A stretch of 57,048 nt of DNA from Planctomycetota bacterium (GTDB lineage: Bacteria > Planctomycetota > Phycisphaerae > UBA1845 > Fen-1342), in NCBI GenBank assembly GCA_018814045.1, contig JAHJAR010000187.1, forward strand, positions 1-57,048, read 5' to 3'. Shown piece after piece: positions 26,211 through 35,048 of this stretch. The translations under genes were made by a program, and so were the position numbers. The notes beneath the pieces are model-generated. The model saw only the letters and a program-made list of their open reading frames with translations. It had not been told where the DNA came from and did not search any database. The stretch's first letter is position 1. The number at the start of each line of letters is the position of its first letter.

Positions 26211-28733
26211 CTATCCCAATAGGGCGATAAACCCGTCGATGTCAAAGCCATTGACTTCGCCGTCGCCGTTTGTGTCGGCGGCGCGCAGGCGGCAGGGGCC
26301 ATAGGTGGCTTCGAACGCGGCCTGATTGTCGAGGGCCTCGATGAACAGGTCTATGTCGAATCCGTTCACCGCCCCGTCGCCGGTCATGTCGCCCACCTTC
26401 AGATACTCGGCGACCAAGTTGACCTCGCCTCCGACCGTATGCAACAGAACAGTTTCGCCGTCCGTCTGGTCAACGCCGCCAATTTCCCAGTTGCACAGCG
26501 TCAGTTCGTCGCCTGAGACGGTGGGGCGCTGCGGGGCCGTAAGGGTCACGTTTTCGCCACTATCGTAGACGCGCGCGAACTCGGTAGTGCCATCGCCGTT
26601 GCTGTTGTTGTCAAGCGGCGCGACCTGGATTGACACCCCGTTAACCGGTGTCGAGCTGATGGTGAGTGTGTGCGCCGCACCAGACACGACCTCGGCCTGG
26701 TCTTCGTACGGCAGGAAATTCTGCGCCGTAACGGTCACATACATAGTTCCGGTGCTGGACGGGGAAAACCAGAAGGTTGCCATGCCGGAGTAGTTTGTAA
26801 GTTGCACCTCGTAGACGTCGCCGTCCTTCCAAAGGCAGACGGTGGCATACTGCAGGGGGCTGCCGCCGTCATAGACCTGCACCGGGAAGGCCGTGTACTG
26901 GCCTTCGGTCAGCGTGGGATCGTGGGTGACGGTGAGGGTTTGCGGATCGTCGGTCCAGATCGGCAACTCCGGCTCGCCCAGCAGCGTCAGCTCGGTGTAG
27001 ATATACCGCTCGGTCGTATCGCCCGAGACTCCGTCATTCTTGTGGTCGGTGAAGCAATGACCGAGCCTGTAGAAGCCATCGTAGAAGAGCGAGCGGAAGA
27101 AGAACCGGTCGAATTTCATCGAGAGTGTGCTCGACGACCCGGCCGAATACCAGCCGTAGCGCGAGTTCCCCACAAAGCCGACGCCGCCGCCGTCAGCGTC
27201 GCGAATGAAATGTTCGGCAACACAGTCAGTGTAGTCGTAGGCGTTGGCCCAGCACCCGATCGAATACATGATGCTCTGGCGGTCACCATTGTAGAAAGCG
27301 TCCACTTCGGCCTTGGTCAGGTAGAGGTTGTGATTGGTAATCCCGACGCCGATGTAATCATGATCGCAGTGGTCAACGTGGTTAATCAGGTTCTGGCCTT
27401 CGTTGATGGCGGCCTTAACGTAGGTCTCGTGAACCCCGCCATAACTATCGTAGACCTTGGTCTCATCCCAGCCGGCGGGGACATACTGCGTACTGACGTA
27501 CTCCGTGCATTCCTCGCCCTGTGTGCTGGCATCAAGATCGAAGCCGAACTGGCCGATCTTCTTGGCATAGTCGGTTAGCGGCGGGTTCTTCTGGTAGGTA
27601 AGCGCCTGGTTGACAAATCTGGTGATACCGGCGGCGGTTCGGAGGGGGGCGCGGCCGACGTAGACTTCGCAAGTCCAGTCGTTGTCAAAGTCGGCATAGT
27701 AGGTGTCATTGGGGACATTGTCGCCGCCGATGTAGCGCGTGTGGCAGGGGACATTATCCGTATCGGCGCCGAGGAGGAAGTACATCGCGCCCCAACTGCT
27801 GTATGCGTCTTGGAAGAACTCCTGTATCTTGTCCTGGTTGGTGCCGCTGTAGCCGCCACTGTTGTAAATCCAGTCGGTCGTGACGATGGTGGCGAGCATG
27901 CCCTTTTTGGTCTTCCAATCGGCCAGCGGCTGCAATTCGTCGACCCAATCGGCCTTGGTGATGATGACATACTCGTAATCACCCGGGGAGACGCCGATCG
28001 TGCGCGGGGCGCCGGTCAACGACCGCAGTTGGACAGCGAGGGGATTCACGACCATGCTCTCGACCGTTGCCTGAACGGCAGCGCGGCCGGTGGTCGAAAG
28101 GCGCTCGGGCAGGTAGTCGCCGCAAACGTAGCCGCCGACGCCGTCGATGACGATGTCGATGTCGGTGTGCAGGATGAGTTTCTGCTCGGCGGCGACGTAT
28201 TGCAGCGGGAAGACGCGAATGACGGCCATGCTCTGGCCGGCCAGGTCGGTCTGGTAGGAGAACTCGGCCAGCATAGCCGGGACCGCCTCGAACGAAGCGT
28301 AGGCCGTGGGATCCGGGGCTATGAAGTCCTCGTCCGCGAACGCCTCGCCCAGCCGACGCGGGGGTTGATTCGGGAGGAGGTTGTACTCGCGCGCGAGGGC
28401 CGTCGGGGTTGAGCTCAGAACGCGGACGCCGGTGGCAGTCATCTCTGCGGGCAGCGCGATGCGCACTGGCACGGCGGGCAGCCGTGGTTCACCGAATGCC
28501 CCGGTGCTGTACGCATCAGGCAGGCTGACTGTGTCGAAGCCGTGAAAACTCCCGAAGACAAGCTCATCGGCGGAGAAGTTCGCCGTGTAGTGCACCTGGA
28601 AACCCTGGGGGTCACCTCCCCAGGCGGCTTGGCCGGGCACCCTCTGGGCGATTGCCGACGACGTCAGAGCCAGCATGGCCAACGGTATTACCGCCACCCG
28701 CAGGCGCGTCATTCTGGTAAGAGTGATCTTCAT
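26211..28733 (-). CDS. Secreted C25 (gingipain-type) peptidase with dockerin-like tail
   Basis: A predicted secreted cysteine protease of 840 residues. The start at 28733 has an AAGGAG 9 bases upstream; a signal peptide follows (hydrophobic core then SSAIAQ). After a propeptide-like region the C25 domain spans about 245-620. The catalytic His is probably in NHVDHCDHDYIG (near 455) and the nucleophilic Cys in SIGCWANAY (near 493). Then come beta-sandwich domains and a C-terminal tail (779-840) with two calcium-loop repeats, GDMTGDGAVNGFDID and ADTNGDGEVNGFDID. These resemble type I dockerin halves common in planctomycete exoproteins. Cleavage specificity cannot be read. Confidence 0.9.
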   Translation of the reverse strand: MKITLTRMTRLRVAVIPLAMLALTSSAIAQRVPGQAAWGGDPQGFQVHYTANFSADELVFGSFHGFDTVSLPDAYSTGAFGEPRLPAVPVRIALPAEMTATGVRVLSSTPTALAREYNLLPNQPPRRLGEAFADEDFIAPDPTAYASFEAVPAMLAEFSYQTDLAGQSMAVIRVFPLQYVAAEQKLILHTDIDIVIDGVGGYVCGDYLPERLSTTGRAAVQATVESMVVNPLAVQLRSLTGAPRTIGVSPGDYEYVIITKADWVDELQPLADWKTKKGMLATIVTTDWIYNSGGYSGTNQDKIQEFFQDAYSSWGAMYFLLGADTDNVPCHTRYIGGDNVPNDTYYADFDNDWTCEVYVGRAPLRTAAGITRFVNQALTYQKNPPLTDYAKKIGQFGFDLDASTQGEECTEYVSTQYVPAGWDETKVYDSYGGVHETYVKAAINEGQNLINHVDHCDHDYIGVGITNHNLYLTKAEVDAFYNGDRQSIMYSIGCWANAYDYTDCVAEHFIRDADGGGVGFVGNSRYGWYSAGSSSTLSMKFDRFFFRSLFYDGFYRLGHCFTDHKNDGVSGDTTERYIYTELTLLGEPELPIWTDDPQTLTVTHDPTLTEGQYTAFPVQVYDGGSPLQYATVCLWKDGDVYEVQLTNYSGMATFWFSPSSTGTMYVTVTAQNFLPYEDQAEVVSGAAHTLTISSTPVNGVSIQVAPLDNNSNGDGTTEFARVYDSGENVTLTAPQRPTVSGDELTLCNWEIGGVDQTDGETVLLHTVGGEVNLVAEYLKVGDMTGDGAVNGFDIDLFIEALDNQAAFEATYGPCRLRAADTNGDGEVNGFDIDGFIALLG

Positions 28734-29421
28734 TGCTTGCTTCTCCTTTCTCGATTGATCCGTCCCATGGCTGTGGGCCACTGCCACCAATAGCAGCAGT
28801 ACTCTGCCGTGCAGGGGGCGCGCGGCGGCGTTCGCGACGAATAGAAAGAGTGCAACGTCCTATAATATAGGGATTGCTGGGCCGAAGCCGGCGCGTGTAT
28901 CGGTGAAGATGACGGTCCTGTCCCGGCGCAGCCGCGCCAGCGGTGGACGAGGCCCGGGCAGTTGAGGTCGAAACCCATCGCCAGCACGCGCGGGCAGCGC
29001 GTACGACCGACATCCGCGCCCACCGGTGGGCGGGATGTGTCGCCGCGCGGCTCGCCCTTCCTGTTTGTTCCGGCATCAGGCGGGAGACTTGATCGCTGGA
29101 GGCGCGATGTCGCGGCCGACCAGGCGCGCTACTCCCACCAAGCATACCATCACAACTCACAACCATTATACGCGTGGGCTGCTCGCGGTAAAAGTGCGAA
29201 GCCGCCGCGGGGCGGCCCGGTTCCGGCGTTTCCCGCTGAATAGGCTTGTTCTCGGACGGCGCGACGCAAATTGCGGCGTCGTCGCGCGCTGCGGGTTTCG
29301 CACCGGACGGCGGTTTCGCTATTATCAGCGGTTCCGACCAGCCATGAAGAACGCGCTGTTGGTCGCGTCTGTTGGCGGGGCGCGACCTCACAGCCTGGCC
29401 CGGCTCGAAAGGATGCAAGTT
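28734..29421. other. Long divergent intergenic region
   Basis: This 688-base region separates the minus-strand C25 peptidase from the plus-strand ammonia-lyase. The frames open through it have atypical, Arg-rich composition and no family features, so I see no gene. It contains the AT-rich inverted repeat CCTATAATATAGG (28859-28871), which includes a perfect TATAAT at 28861-28866 but no matching -35. It also contains a large dyad at 29011-29037. Confidence 0.55.
29011..29037. promoter_or_regulatory. Large palindrome, operator-like
   Basis: CGCCCACCGGTGGGCG (29017-29032) is a perfect 16-base palindrome. It extends to CATCC...GGATG on both sides with a single extra base. It has no loop, so dimeric protein binding is more likely than an RNA hairpin. 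It lies between divergent genes, about 280 bases from the peptidase start and 385 from the lyase start. Confidence 0.4.
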
Positions 29422-30987
29422 ATGGAACAAGTCGCACTCGATGGCAATTCGCTATCTATTGAACAAATCGTCGCGGTCGCCCGCGCAGGTGCCCGAGTCT
29501 CGGTCGCGCCGCAGGCGCGTGATAAGGCGCAACGCTCGCGGGACTTCCTCGAGCGGTGCGTGGCGGACGACCTTGCAATCTACGGTGTGACCACGGGCAT
29601 CGGGGAGTTCGCCCGCATCCGCATTTCGCCGGAGCAGAGTGCCGAACTCAGCCGGCGCATCATTTACAGCCATTCGGCCGGAACCGGCGGTCCGCAGCCG
29701 GAGGACGTCGCGCGGGCCGCCATGCTGTTGCGGGCCAACGTGTTGGCCAAGGGTTACTCGGGCGTGCGGCTGAGTCTGCTCGATACCGTGATCGACATGA
29801 TTAACAAGGGCGTGGTGCCCTATATCCAAGAGAAGGGCTCGCTGGGTGTGAGTGGGGACTTGTCGCCACTGTCACAGTTCGCCGAGGTGGCCATCGGTGA
29901 GGGGCGCGCGTGGTACAAGGGCGAGTTGTTGCCCGGCGGAGAGGCGATGAAGCGAGCCGGCGTCAAGCCGACCGACCTGACGTACAAGGAGGGGCTCGGG
30001 TTAATCAACGGCTCGCAGGTGATGACCGCCGGGGCAGCCCTGCTCGTGTACGACGCGGAGCGTATTCTCAAAAACGCGATGATCGCCGCCGCCATGACCG
30101 CAGACGCGCTACGGGCGGTAGCCAAGGCGTTCAACCCACTGGTGCATCGTGCGCGCCCGCACCGGGGGCAGAATGCCGTGGCCGCCAATCTGCTGCGCCT
30201 GTTTGCCGACAGCGAGATCATGAAGAACCTGACCGGCAAGGTGCAGGACGGCTACAGCATCCGCTGCACACCGCAGGCATTGGGGCCGTCGCTCGACACA
30301 CTCGAGTACGTCCGCGGCGTGGTGAACGACGAGGCTAACGCGGCGGCCGACAACCCGCTTTTCTTCGGCGACGAGGGGCAGTACTTCGCCGCCGGGAATT
30401 TCCACGGTCAGGCGGTCGGGATGGTGGTGGATTTCTTGTGCATCGGGATGTCTGAGGTGGCAAACCTGTCGGAACGGCACACGAACCGCCTGCTTAACCC
30501 GACGCTCTCCGGGTTGCCCGACTTCCTGGTTGAGGGCAAGGGGCTGAACTCGGGCCTGATGGTGGCCCAGTACACCGCGGCGGCGCTGGTTTCGGAGAAC
30601 AAGGTGCTGTCGCATCCGGCATCGGTGGACTCGATCAGCGTATCGGCAGACCAAGAGGACCACGTCAGCATGGGGCCGATTGCGGTCCGCAAGTGCACGG
30701 AGATTCTCAAGAACGTGCGCACCGTGCTGGCAATCGAGATGATGTCCGCGGCCCAGGCGTTCGAGTTCCACGACGGGCGCCGGCCGGGGAAGGGCACAGG
30801 AGTGGCGTACGACTTGATTCGCACGAAAGTGCCGAAACTGGTAGACGACCGCGTGTTGTGGCCGGATATCGAGGCGGTCCGCAAACTGGTCGAAGAGTGC
30901 GCGATCCTGGACGCGGTTGAAGCGGAACTGGGGCCGTTGATGCTGGCGCGCGACGTGGACATCCCGGGACCGAACGTGCCGGTGTAG
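29422..30987 (+). CDS. Histidine/aromatic ammonia-lyase-family protein with VSG triad
   Basis: The protein is 521 residues from the ATG at 29422, with AAAGGA upstream. It has the fold and most active-site motifs of the HAL/PAL family: YGVTTGIGEF (catalytic Tyr loop), LINGSQVMTA, QDGYSIRCTPQALG, NFHGQAVGM and QEDHVSMG. The MIO cofactor triad, normally Ala-Ser-Gly, is Val143-Ser144-Gly145 in GSLGVSGDLSP. It may still cyclise, as Thr-Ser-Gly does in some aminomutases, or it may be altered. The substrate is unknown: lyase, aminomutase or a MIO-less relative are all possible. A second, canonical family member lies 4 kb downstream. Confidence 0.9.
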   Translation: MEQVALDGNSLSIEQIVAVARAGARVSVAPQARDKAQRSRDFLERCVADDLAIYGVTTGIGEFARIRISPEQSAELSRRIIYSHSAGTGGPQPEDVARAAMLLRANVLAKGYSGVRLSLLDTVIDMINKGVVPYIQEKGSLGVSGDLSPLSQFAEVAIGEGRAWYKGELLPGGEAMKRAGVKPTDLTYKEGLGLINGSQVMTAGAALLVYDAERILKNAMIAAAMTADALRAVAKAFNPLVHRARPHRGQNAVAANLLRLFADSEIMKNLTGKVQDGYSIRCTPQALGPSLDTLEYVRGVVNDEANAAADNPLFFGDEGQYFAAGNFHGQAVGMVVDFLCIGMSEVANLSERHTNRLLNPTLSGLPDFLVEGKGLNSGLMVAQYTAAALVSENKVLSHPASVDSISVSADQEDHVSMGPIAVRKCTEILKNVRTVLAIEMMSAAQAFEFHDGRRPGKGTGVAYDLIRTKVPKLVDDRVLWPDIEAVRKLVEECAILDAVEAELGPLMLARDVDIPGPNVPV

Positions 30988-31033
30988 CAGCCGGGAAAGG
31001 CACCAGCCGCGGCGGCGCGGATGGAGTTGAGGC

Positions 31034-31501
31034 ATGGCGGTTTTGCGTCCTGCCAGCGCGAAGGACACGCCGGGAATCCACGAGTTGATCGCCGGCATCT
31101 TCGCGGACTACGCGTACGTCCTGGACGTGGAGCAGGAAGATCCCCATCTGCGGGCCCCGGGGGCGCACTTTCGTGACCGCGGGGGCGAGTTCTGGGTGGT
31201 GGAGCAGGACGGGCGCATCAGGGCCAGCGGGGCGGTGTTGCTGCATCCCGACAGCGCCGAACTCAAATCGCTGTATGTGCACCGTTCACTGCGCCGGCAG
31301 GGATGGGGGCGCCGCCTGACGCTAGCGGCGATCGAGCACGCACGCCAAGCCGGACGGCAACGCGTCATCCTGTGGAGCGACACGCGTTTTGAAGAGGCAC
31401 ACCGCCTGTACGAAAGCCTGGGATTCCTACGCACCGGCGAGCGCCACATCGACTGCACCAACAGCTTTTCCGAGTATGGCTACGAGCTTTGGCTGGATTG
31501 A
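31034..31501 (+). CDS. GNAT-family N-acetyltransferase
   Basis: The 155-residue protein has a GNAT fold: an N-terminal VLRPASAKDTPGIHEL, the central SLYVHRSLRRQGWGRRLTLAA with the acetyl-CoA pyrophosphate-binding RRQGWG, and a C-terminal YESLGFLRTGE. A GGAG lies 7 bases upstream of the ATG. It lies 46 bases behind the ammonia-lyase on the same strand, so it may be cotranscribed with it and could act on a product of that enzyme, but the substrate cannot be told. The family is broad. Confidence 0.85.
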   Translation: MAVLRPASAKDTPGIHELIAGIFADYAYVLDVEQEDPHLRAPGAHFRDRGGEFWVVEQDGRIRASGAVLLHPDSAELKSLYVHRSLRRQGWGRRLTLAAIEHARQAGRQRVILWSDTRFEEAHRLYESLGFLRTGERHIDCTNSFSEYGYELWLD

Positions 31502-31556
31502 GGGCGTCTGTGCCGGTTGAGCCAGAATACAACGGTGCCACGTGTGCCGGGCGGCG

Positions 31557-32090
31557 CTACGATTCGGGGGCGAAGTGTTCCGTCAGTACGCGCAGGGCGG
31601 CTGGCACGTCTTCGGCGCGGTGCAGTTCCAGCGCGTCGGGTTGTTCGCGCGTGATGGGCTCGAGCACCGGATGCCAATGGTCACCGAGCAAGATAATTGG
31701 TCGGTGGGAACGGAGCAGCTTCTTGTTCATGAGTTCCCACGCGAGTGCCAACTCGAGCATGGTGCCGGTACCGCCGGGCAGGACGACGTAGGCTCGGCCG
31801 AGTCGCACCAGCGTGTTCAGGCGCTGCAAGAGGTCGAAGGTCGGCACTTCCTGGCGAATGAACTCGTTGGGGCCGGAGCGGCCGAATATCTTGCACGTTA
31901 CGCCGATGGTGTGTCCACCGACCTCAAAGGCACCTTGGGCGGCAGCCTGCATGGTCCCGCCGTAACCGCCGTTGCACAGTGTCCAACCGGCCTGTGCGAT
32001 GGCGCGGCCGAGCTTTTTGGCGGTTTCGAACGCCGGGCTGATGGGCGGCGCCTGTCCGCTGCCAAAGACGGTGACGATCGTCTGTTTCAT
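31557..32090 (-). CDS. LOG-family (lysine decarboxylase-like) protein
   Basis: The 177-residue protein begins at the ATG at 32090, with GAGG 8 bases upstream. It has the Rossmann-type motifs of the LOG family: VTVFGSGQAP, CNGGYGGTMQAAAQGA and PGGTGTMLELALAWELM. In LOG enzymes the last motif binds the phosphoribosyl group, and the family releases the free base from nucleoside 5'-monophosphates; several bacterial members have other or unknown roles. The frame continues upstream to 32273 but that stretch is GC-rich and lacks features. The gene is convergent with the GNAT gene on its left. Confidence 0.85.
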   Translation of the reverse strand: MKQTIVTVFGSGQAPPISPAFETAKKLGRAIAQAGWTLCNGGYGGTMQAAAQGAFEVGGHTIGVTCKIFGRSGPNEFIRQEVPTFDLLQRLNTLVRLGRAYVVLPGGTGTMLELALAWELMNKKLLRSHRPIILLGDHWHPVLEPITREQPDALELHRAEDVPAALRVLTEHFAPES

Positions 32091-32261
32091 GCGTTGCACC
32101 TCGACGAGCTTGCCCGACAGTGTAGCGGCCCGCGGGCCGCTTGCCGATCGGTGCGCTGGCGTTCGCTCAACGGTCGCACGTAGACTGTGAATCAGAAGCC
32201 GGGCGTCTATGGTCGGCGCCGGGGCTGGTGGACCACGCGGTGCCGGGCAGCGGAGGAAGGC

Positions 32262-35048
32262 ATGCTTAAGCACGGGTGTGATCTGTTGGCGGCTGGGGCC
32301 GGGGCGCGCGCCAGGCTGCTGGCGGTGGGGCTAGCGGCGGCCGTGATTGGTGCAGTGGCGGTGGTCCATGCGGTGCAGGAGCGCGAACGCGAGCAGGAGG
32401 CCACTTTGGCGGAGTTGGTGGCGCGCCTGGGGGACGAGCAGTACGACGTGCGCGAGCAGGCGACCCGCAGCATCTTCAAGCTTGGACGGTCCGCGCTGCC
32501 GCAGCTACGCGAGTTCCTGGCGCAGGAGACTGATCCTGAGACCACTCACCGGCTGCGTTTCCTCCTCGACAACATGATCCCGCCGGATCGCGCCGCACTG
32601 GTGGTCCGAGCGGAACCGGCCAGCGGCCTGAACCCGGGCGATCTGATCACGCACGCTAATGGGCGGCGCGTGCGGACCGCCGCGGCGCTGCACAGTCGTC
32701 TTAACGAAGCGGACGGCGGTCTGTTGTTGCGGGTCCAGGGGCAGTACGGACCGCGGGAGGTCGGCCCCGTGGGGGGTCATCCACGGCACGCCTATGCGGA
32801 TTACCACGCACCGCGGGGTGACGCGCTGGCCGAGATCATCCGGCTGTATGCCGCCGGCTACGCCGAACGCGCCTATCAACTGCTGCAAACGGTGCCGCCG
32901 CCGATTCCAGAGGGGGAGCTATCGGCGGCGCTGCGGGCACGAATTGCATACACGGCGGGGGACGGGGCAATGGCCTGGCAACTAGTGGCTGACAAGCCCG
33001 CGCTGGCCCAGCCCGCTCAGCTCGGCAACCTCTGGTCGGATCCGTCGCGCCTGGATCTGACCGGACCGGGTCGGGCGCCGCTTCGGCTGGAGTGGCGCCT
33101 GTGGAGCACGGGAGCAGAACTTTCCTTTGAGCACCGCAACGATCCCGATCTGCGCGTGCAGCGCGTGCTGGTTCCGGCGCGGCGCTATGCGGACGCCCTG
33201 GGCGCGGCCGCCGAGTTCTGGTCGTCGCGCTATCGGTCCAGGCTGGGTGAGAATCCCGAGAACGCCCCAGCGGCGGGGAACATGTTGGCGGTCATGAGCT
33301 GGATGCTGTCGGAGATGGATCTGCTTTCGGAGTGCTGCCGGCTGATCGAGCCGCGCAGTGTGATCCTGCGGCGTGCGGAAGGCGGCGTGCGCAAGTGGAT
33401 GCGCGTGCAGACCGATGCCTGGCTGCCGTTCCTGGCCGGCTCCCCGAAACAGGCCCTCGATGGGTTTTACGAAGACGCGCAGGACGTATTGCGGCAGGCC
33501 TCCCGCCGCGACCATGAGACCGTGCTGGTGCGCCAACCCGAAGTCGCCGCGATGATCGCGTTCTTCCTCTACCAGACTCCCGCGGATCCACGGGCGCTGG
33601 AGATGCTGCGGCTGGTCAATCGGCCGGGGCAAGCCGGCCTGAGCGCGTACGTGCACTGGATGTGTTACGGATTGCATGAAGCGAATCACGAACCGATCCG
33701 CGCACACCTGGCCGCGATCCTGCCCAGTCTGGCCAATGATGAAGTGGGGACGTGCGCGTTCGCGGTCGCATTGCTGGAGCTGCTGCGGACCACACCGAAT
33801 GACGACGTGCTCGCCACGGCCCGGGAGCGGCTGGCCCAGAGCAGCGCGGCGGACACGCCCCAGTGGCTCGTCACGACTGATGTACTGCGATGTCTGGCCG
33901 CCGGACAGGTTGAAGCGGCGCGCCAGGTTCTGGCGTCGTGCGGGGGGGGGGCGCAACTGGCAGCGCTAAGGCACACGCTCGATTTCGCCGACCATCCGCC
34001 GCCGGGGGCGGATCGACACGCGGAGTTACTGGCACCGCTGCTGGCTGTGCCCATCGGACCGGAACGGGACGTCTGGCTGATCGTGACGCGCGACCGGCGC
34101 CTGCTGCGCTTCGATGCAGCAAGCGACCAACTGGCAGCGCTTGAGAAACCAACAGACACCTGGTTCCCGGGACCGCTGAACTGGCCCTGGATCGGACGGG
34201 AGGAGAACTCGGGGCGCGTATGGCTCTACGATCGTCGGCGGGTGATCGAAATCGCGGCAGACGATCGGGCGCCGTTGCGGCTGAACATTAGCGCCCGGGA
34301 CATTCCGGCGTTTGCGCGCTTTGTCAGCCCGGTATTCAGCACGCTGGCCGGCGCGGCCGCCGCACTGCCTCCGGATGACGGCGAACAGGGCGAGTTTCTA
34401 CGCGCAGAGCTGCGGGCGAACGGCGAGTTTGTGGCTAATCCGGCATTCCCGGAAATTGGCTTCATTCGCCCCTTGGCGGAGAACGAGCGCGTCGTGCATG
34501 TGGCGTTTCGCGGCGGACCGCATGTGCTGATTGACACGACAACGGGACGGGCGTGGACATCGGCCTGGATGGCCGAACGGCTGGGGCTAGGGGCGCCGCC
34601 CGCGTTCCTTGCCCAGGGGATGTGGCCGTGGGAGGGGGCCGTTCCGGGCGCGGAGTTGGTGGTCTTCCTGATGAGTGATCAGGGCCTGTTGCGGTTCGAC
34701 GTCGCCGATGAAACGCTCGAGCGCCTGGAGTTACCTGGCGACGAGCCACATCCGGCGGTGATTCCGGAGTCGTGCCCGTACACGCGGCGGGACGCGCGCT
34801 GGGTGTATTGCGCCCGGCTGCCCGAAGCGGGCGGGCAAGTCTATCGGCTGAATGTGGGTGAACAGCGCATCGAGGCCATGGACATGGTCAACGAGATGTT
34901 GCCCGCGGGCTATTACGATACACAGTCGCGGGCGGCGCTGCGCGCCGCGCTGGAGCAGCGGCTCACCGGTGCCGGTTTGCCGGTCCTGGACGCACTGATC
35001 GCTGACGCGGCCGCGGCCGTTGCGCGGTGGGAGAAGCAACAACCATGA
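32262..35048 (+). CDS. Large HEAT/PDZ-like membrane-anchored protein, unknown function
   Basis: The protein is 928 residues from the ATG at 32262, preceded by GGAGGAAGG. One transmembrane helix lies near residues 18-38. A HEAT-like helical pair follows (LVARLGDEQYDVREQATRSI, then LPQLREFLA), then a PDZ-like fragment (LNPGDLITHANGRRV). The central part is helical and TPR-like. The last 300 residues are strand-rich and repetitive, as in beta-propellers. Its stop overlaps the hutH start by four bases (ATGA), so the two are translated together. I do not recognise a named family. It may be a periplasmic scaffold or monitor; no catalytic motif is seen. Confidence 0.75.
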   Translation: MLKHGCDLLAAGAGARARLLAVGLAAAVIGAVAVVHAVQEREREQEATLAELVARLGDEQYDVREQATRSIFKLGRSALPQLREFLAQETDPETTHRLRFLLDNMIPPDRAALVVRAEPASGLNPGDLITHANGRRVRTAAALHSRLNEADGGLLLRVQGQYGPREVGPVGGHPRHAYADYHAPRGDALAEIIRLYAAGYAERAYQLLQTVPPPIPEGELSAALRARIAYTAGDGAMAWQLVADKPALAQPAQLGNLWSDPSRLDLTGPGRAPLRLEWRLWSTGAELSFEHRNDPDLRVQRVLVPARRYADALGAAAEFWSSRYRSRLGENPENAPAAGNMLAVMSWMLSEMDLLSECCRLIEPRSVILRRAEGGVRKWMRVQTDAWLPFLAGSPKQALDGFYEDAQDVLRQASRRDHETVLVRQPEVAAMIAFFLYQTPADPRALEMLRLVNRPGQAGLSAYVHWMCYGLHEANHEPIRAHLAAILPSLANDEVGTCAFAVALLELLRTTPNDDVLATARERLAQSSAADTPQWLVTTDVLRCLAAGQVEAARQVLASCGGGAQLAALRHTLDFADHPPPGADRHAELLAPLLAVPIGPERDVWLIVTRDRRLLRFDAASDQLAALEKPTDTWFPGPLNWPWIGREENSGRVWLYDRRRVIEIAADDRAPLRLNISARDIPAFARFVSPVFSTLAGAAAALPPDDGEQGEFLRAELRANGEFVANPAFPEIGFIRPLAENERVVHVAFRGGPHVLIDTTTGRAWTSAWMAERLGLGAPPAFLAQGMWPWEGAVPGAELVVFLMSDQGLLRFDVADETLERLELPGDEPHPAVIPESCPYTRRDARWVYCARLPEAGGQVYRLNVGEQRIEAMDMVNEMLPAGYYDTQSRAALRAALEQRLTGAGLPVLDALIADAAAAVARWEKQQP

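Noticed and set aside
26670..27578. A 302-codon plus-strand frame with hydrophobic Val-rich segments
   Set aside because: It mirrors the C25 peptidase coding strand, which has matching codon bias and clear motifs.
28861..28866. Perfect TATAAT as a promoter for the ammonia-lyase
   Set aside because: No -35 at acceptable spacing and a distance of about 550 bases to the start codon. It is kept only as part of an AT-rich inverted repeat.
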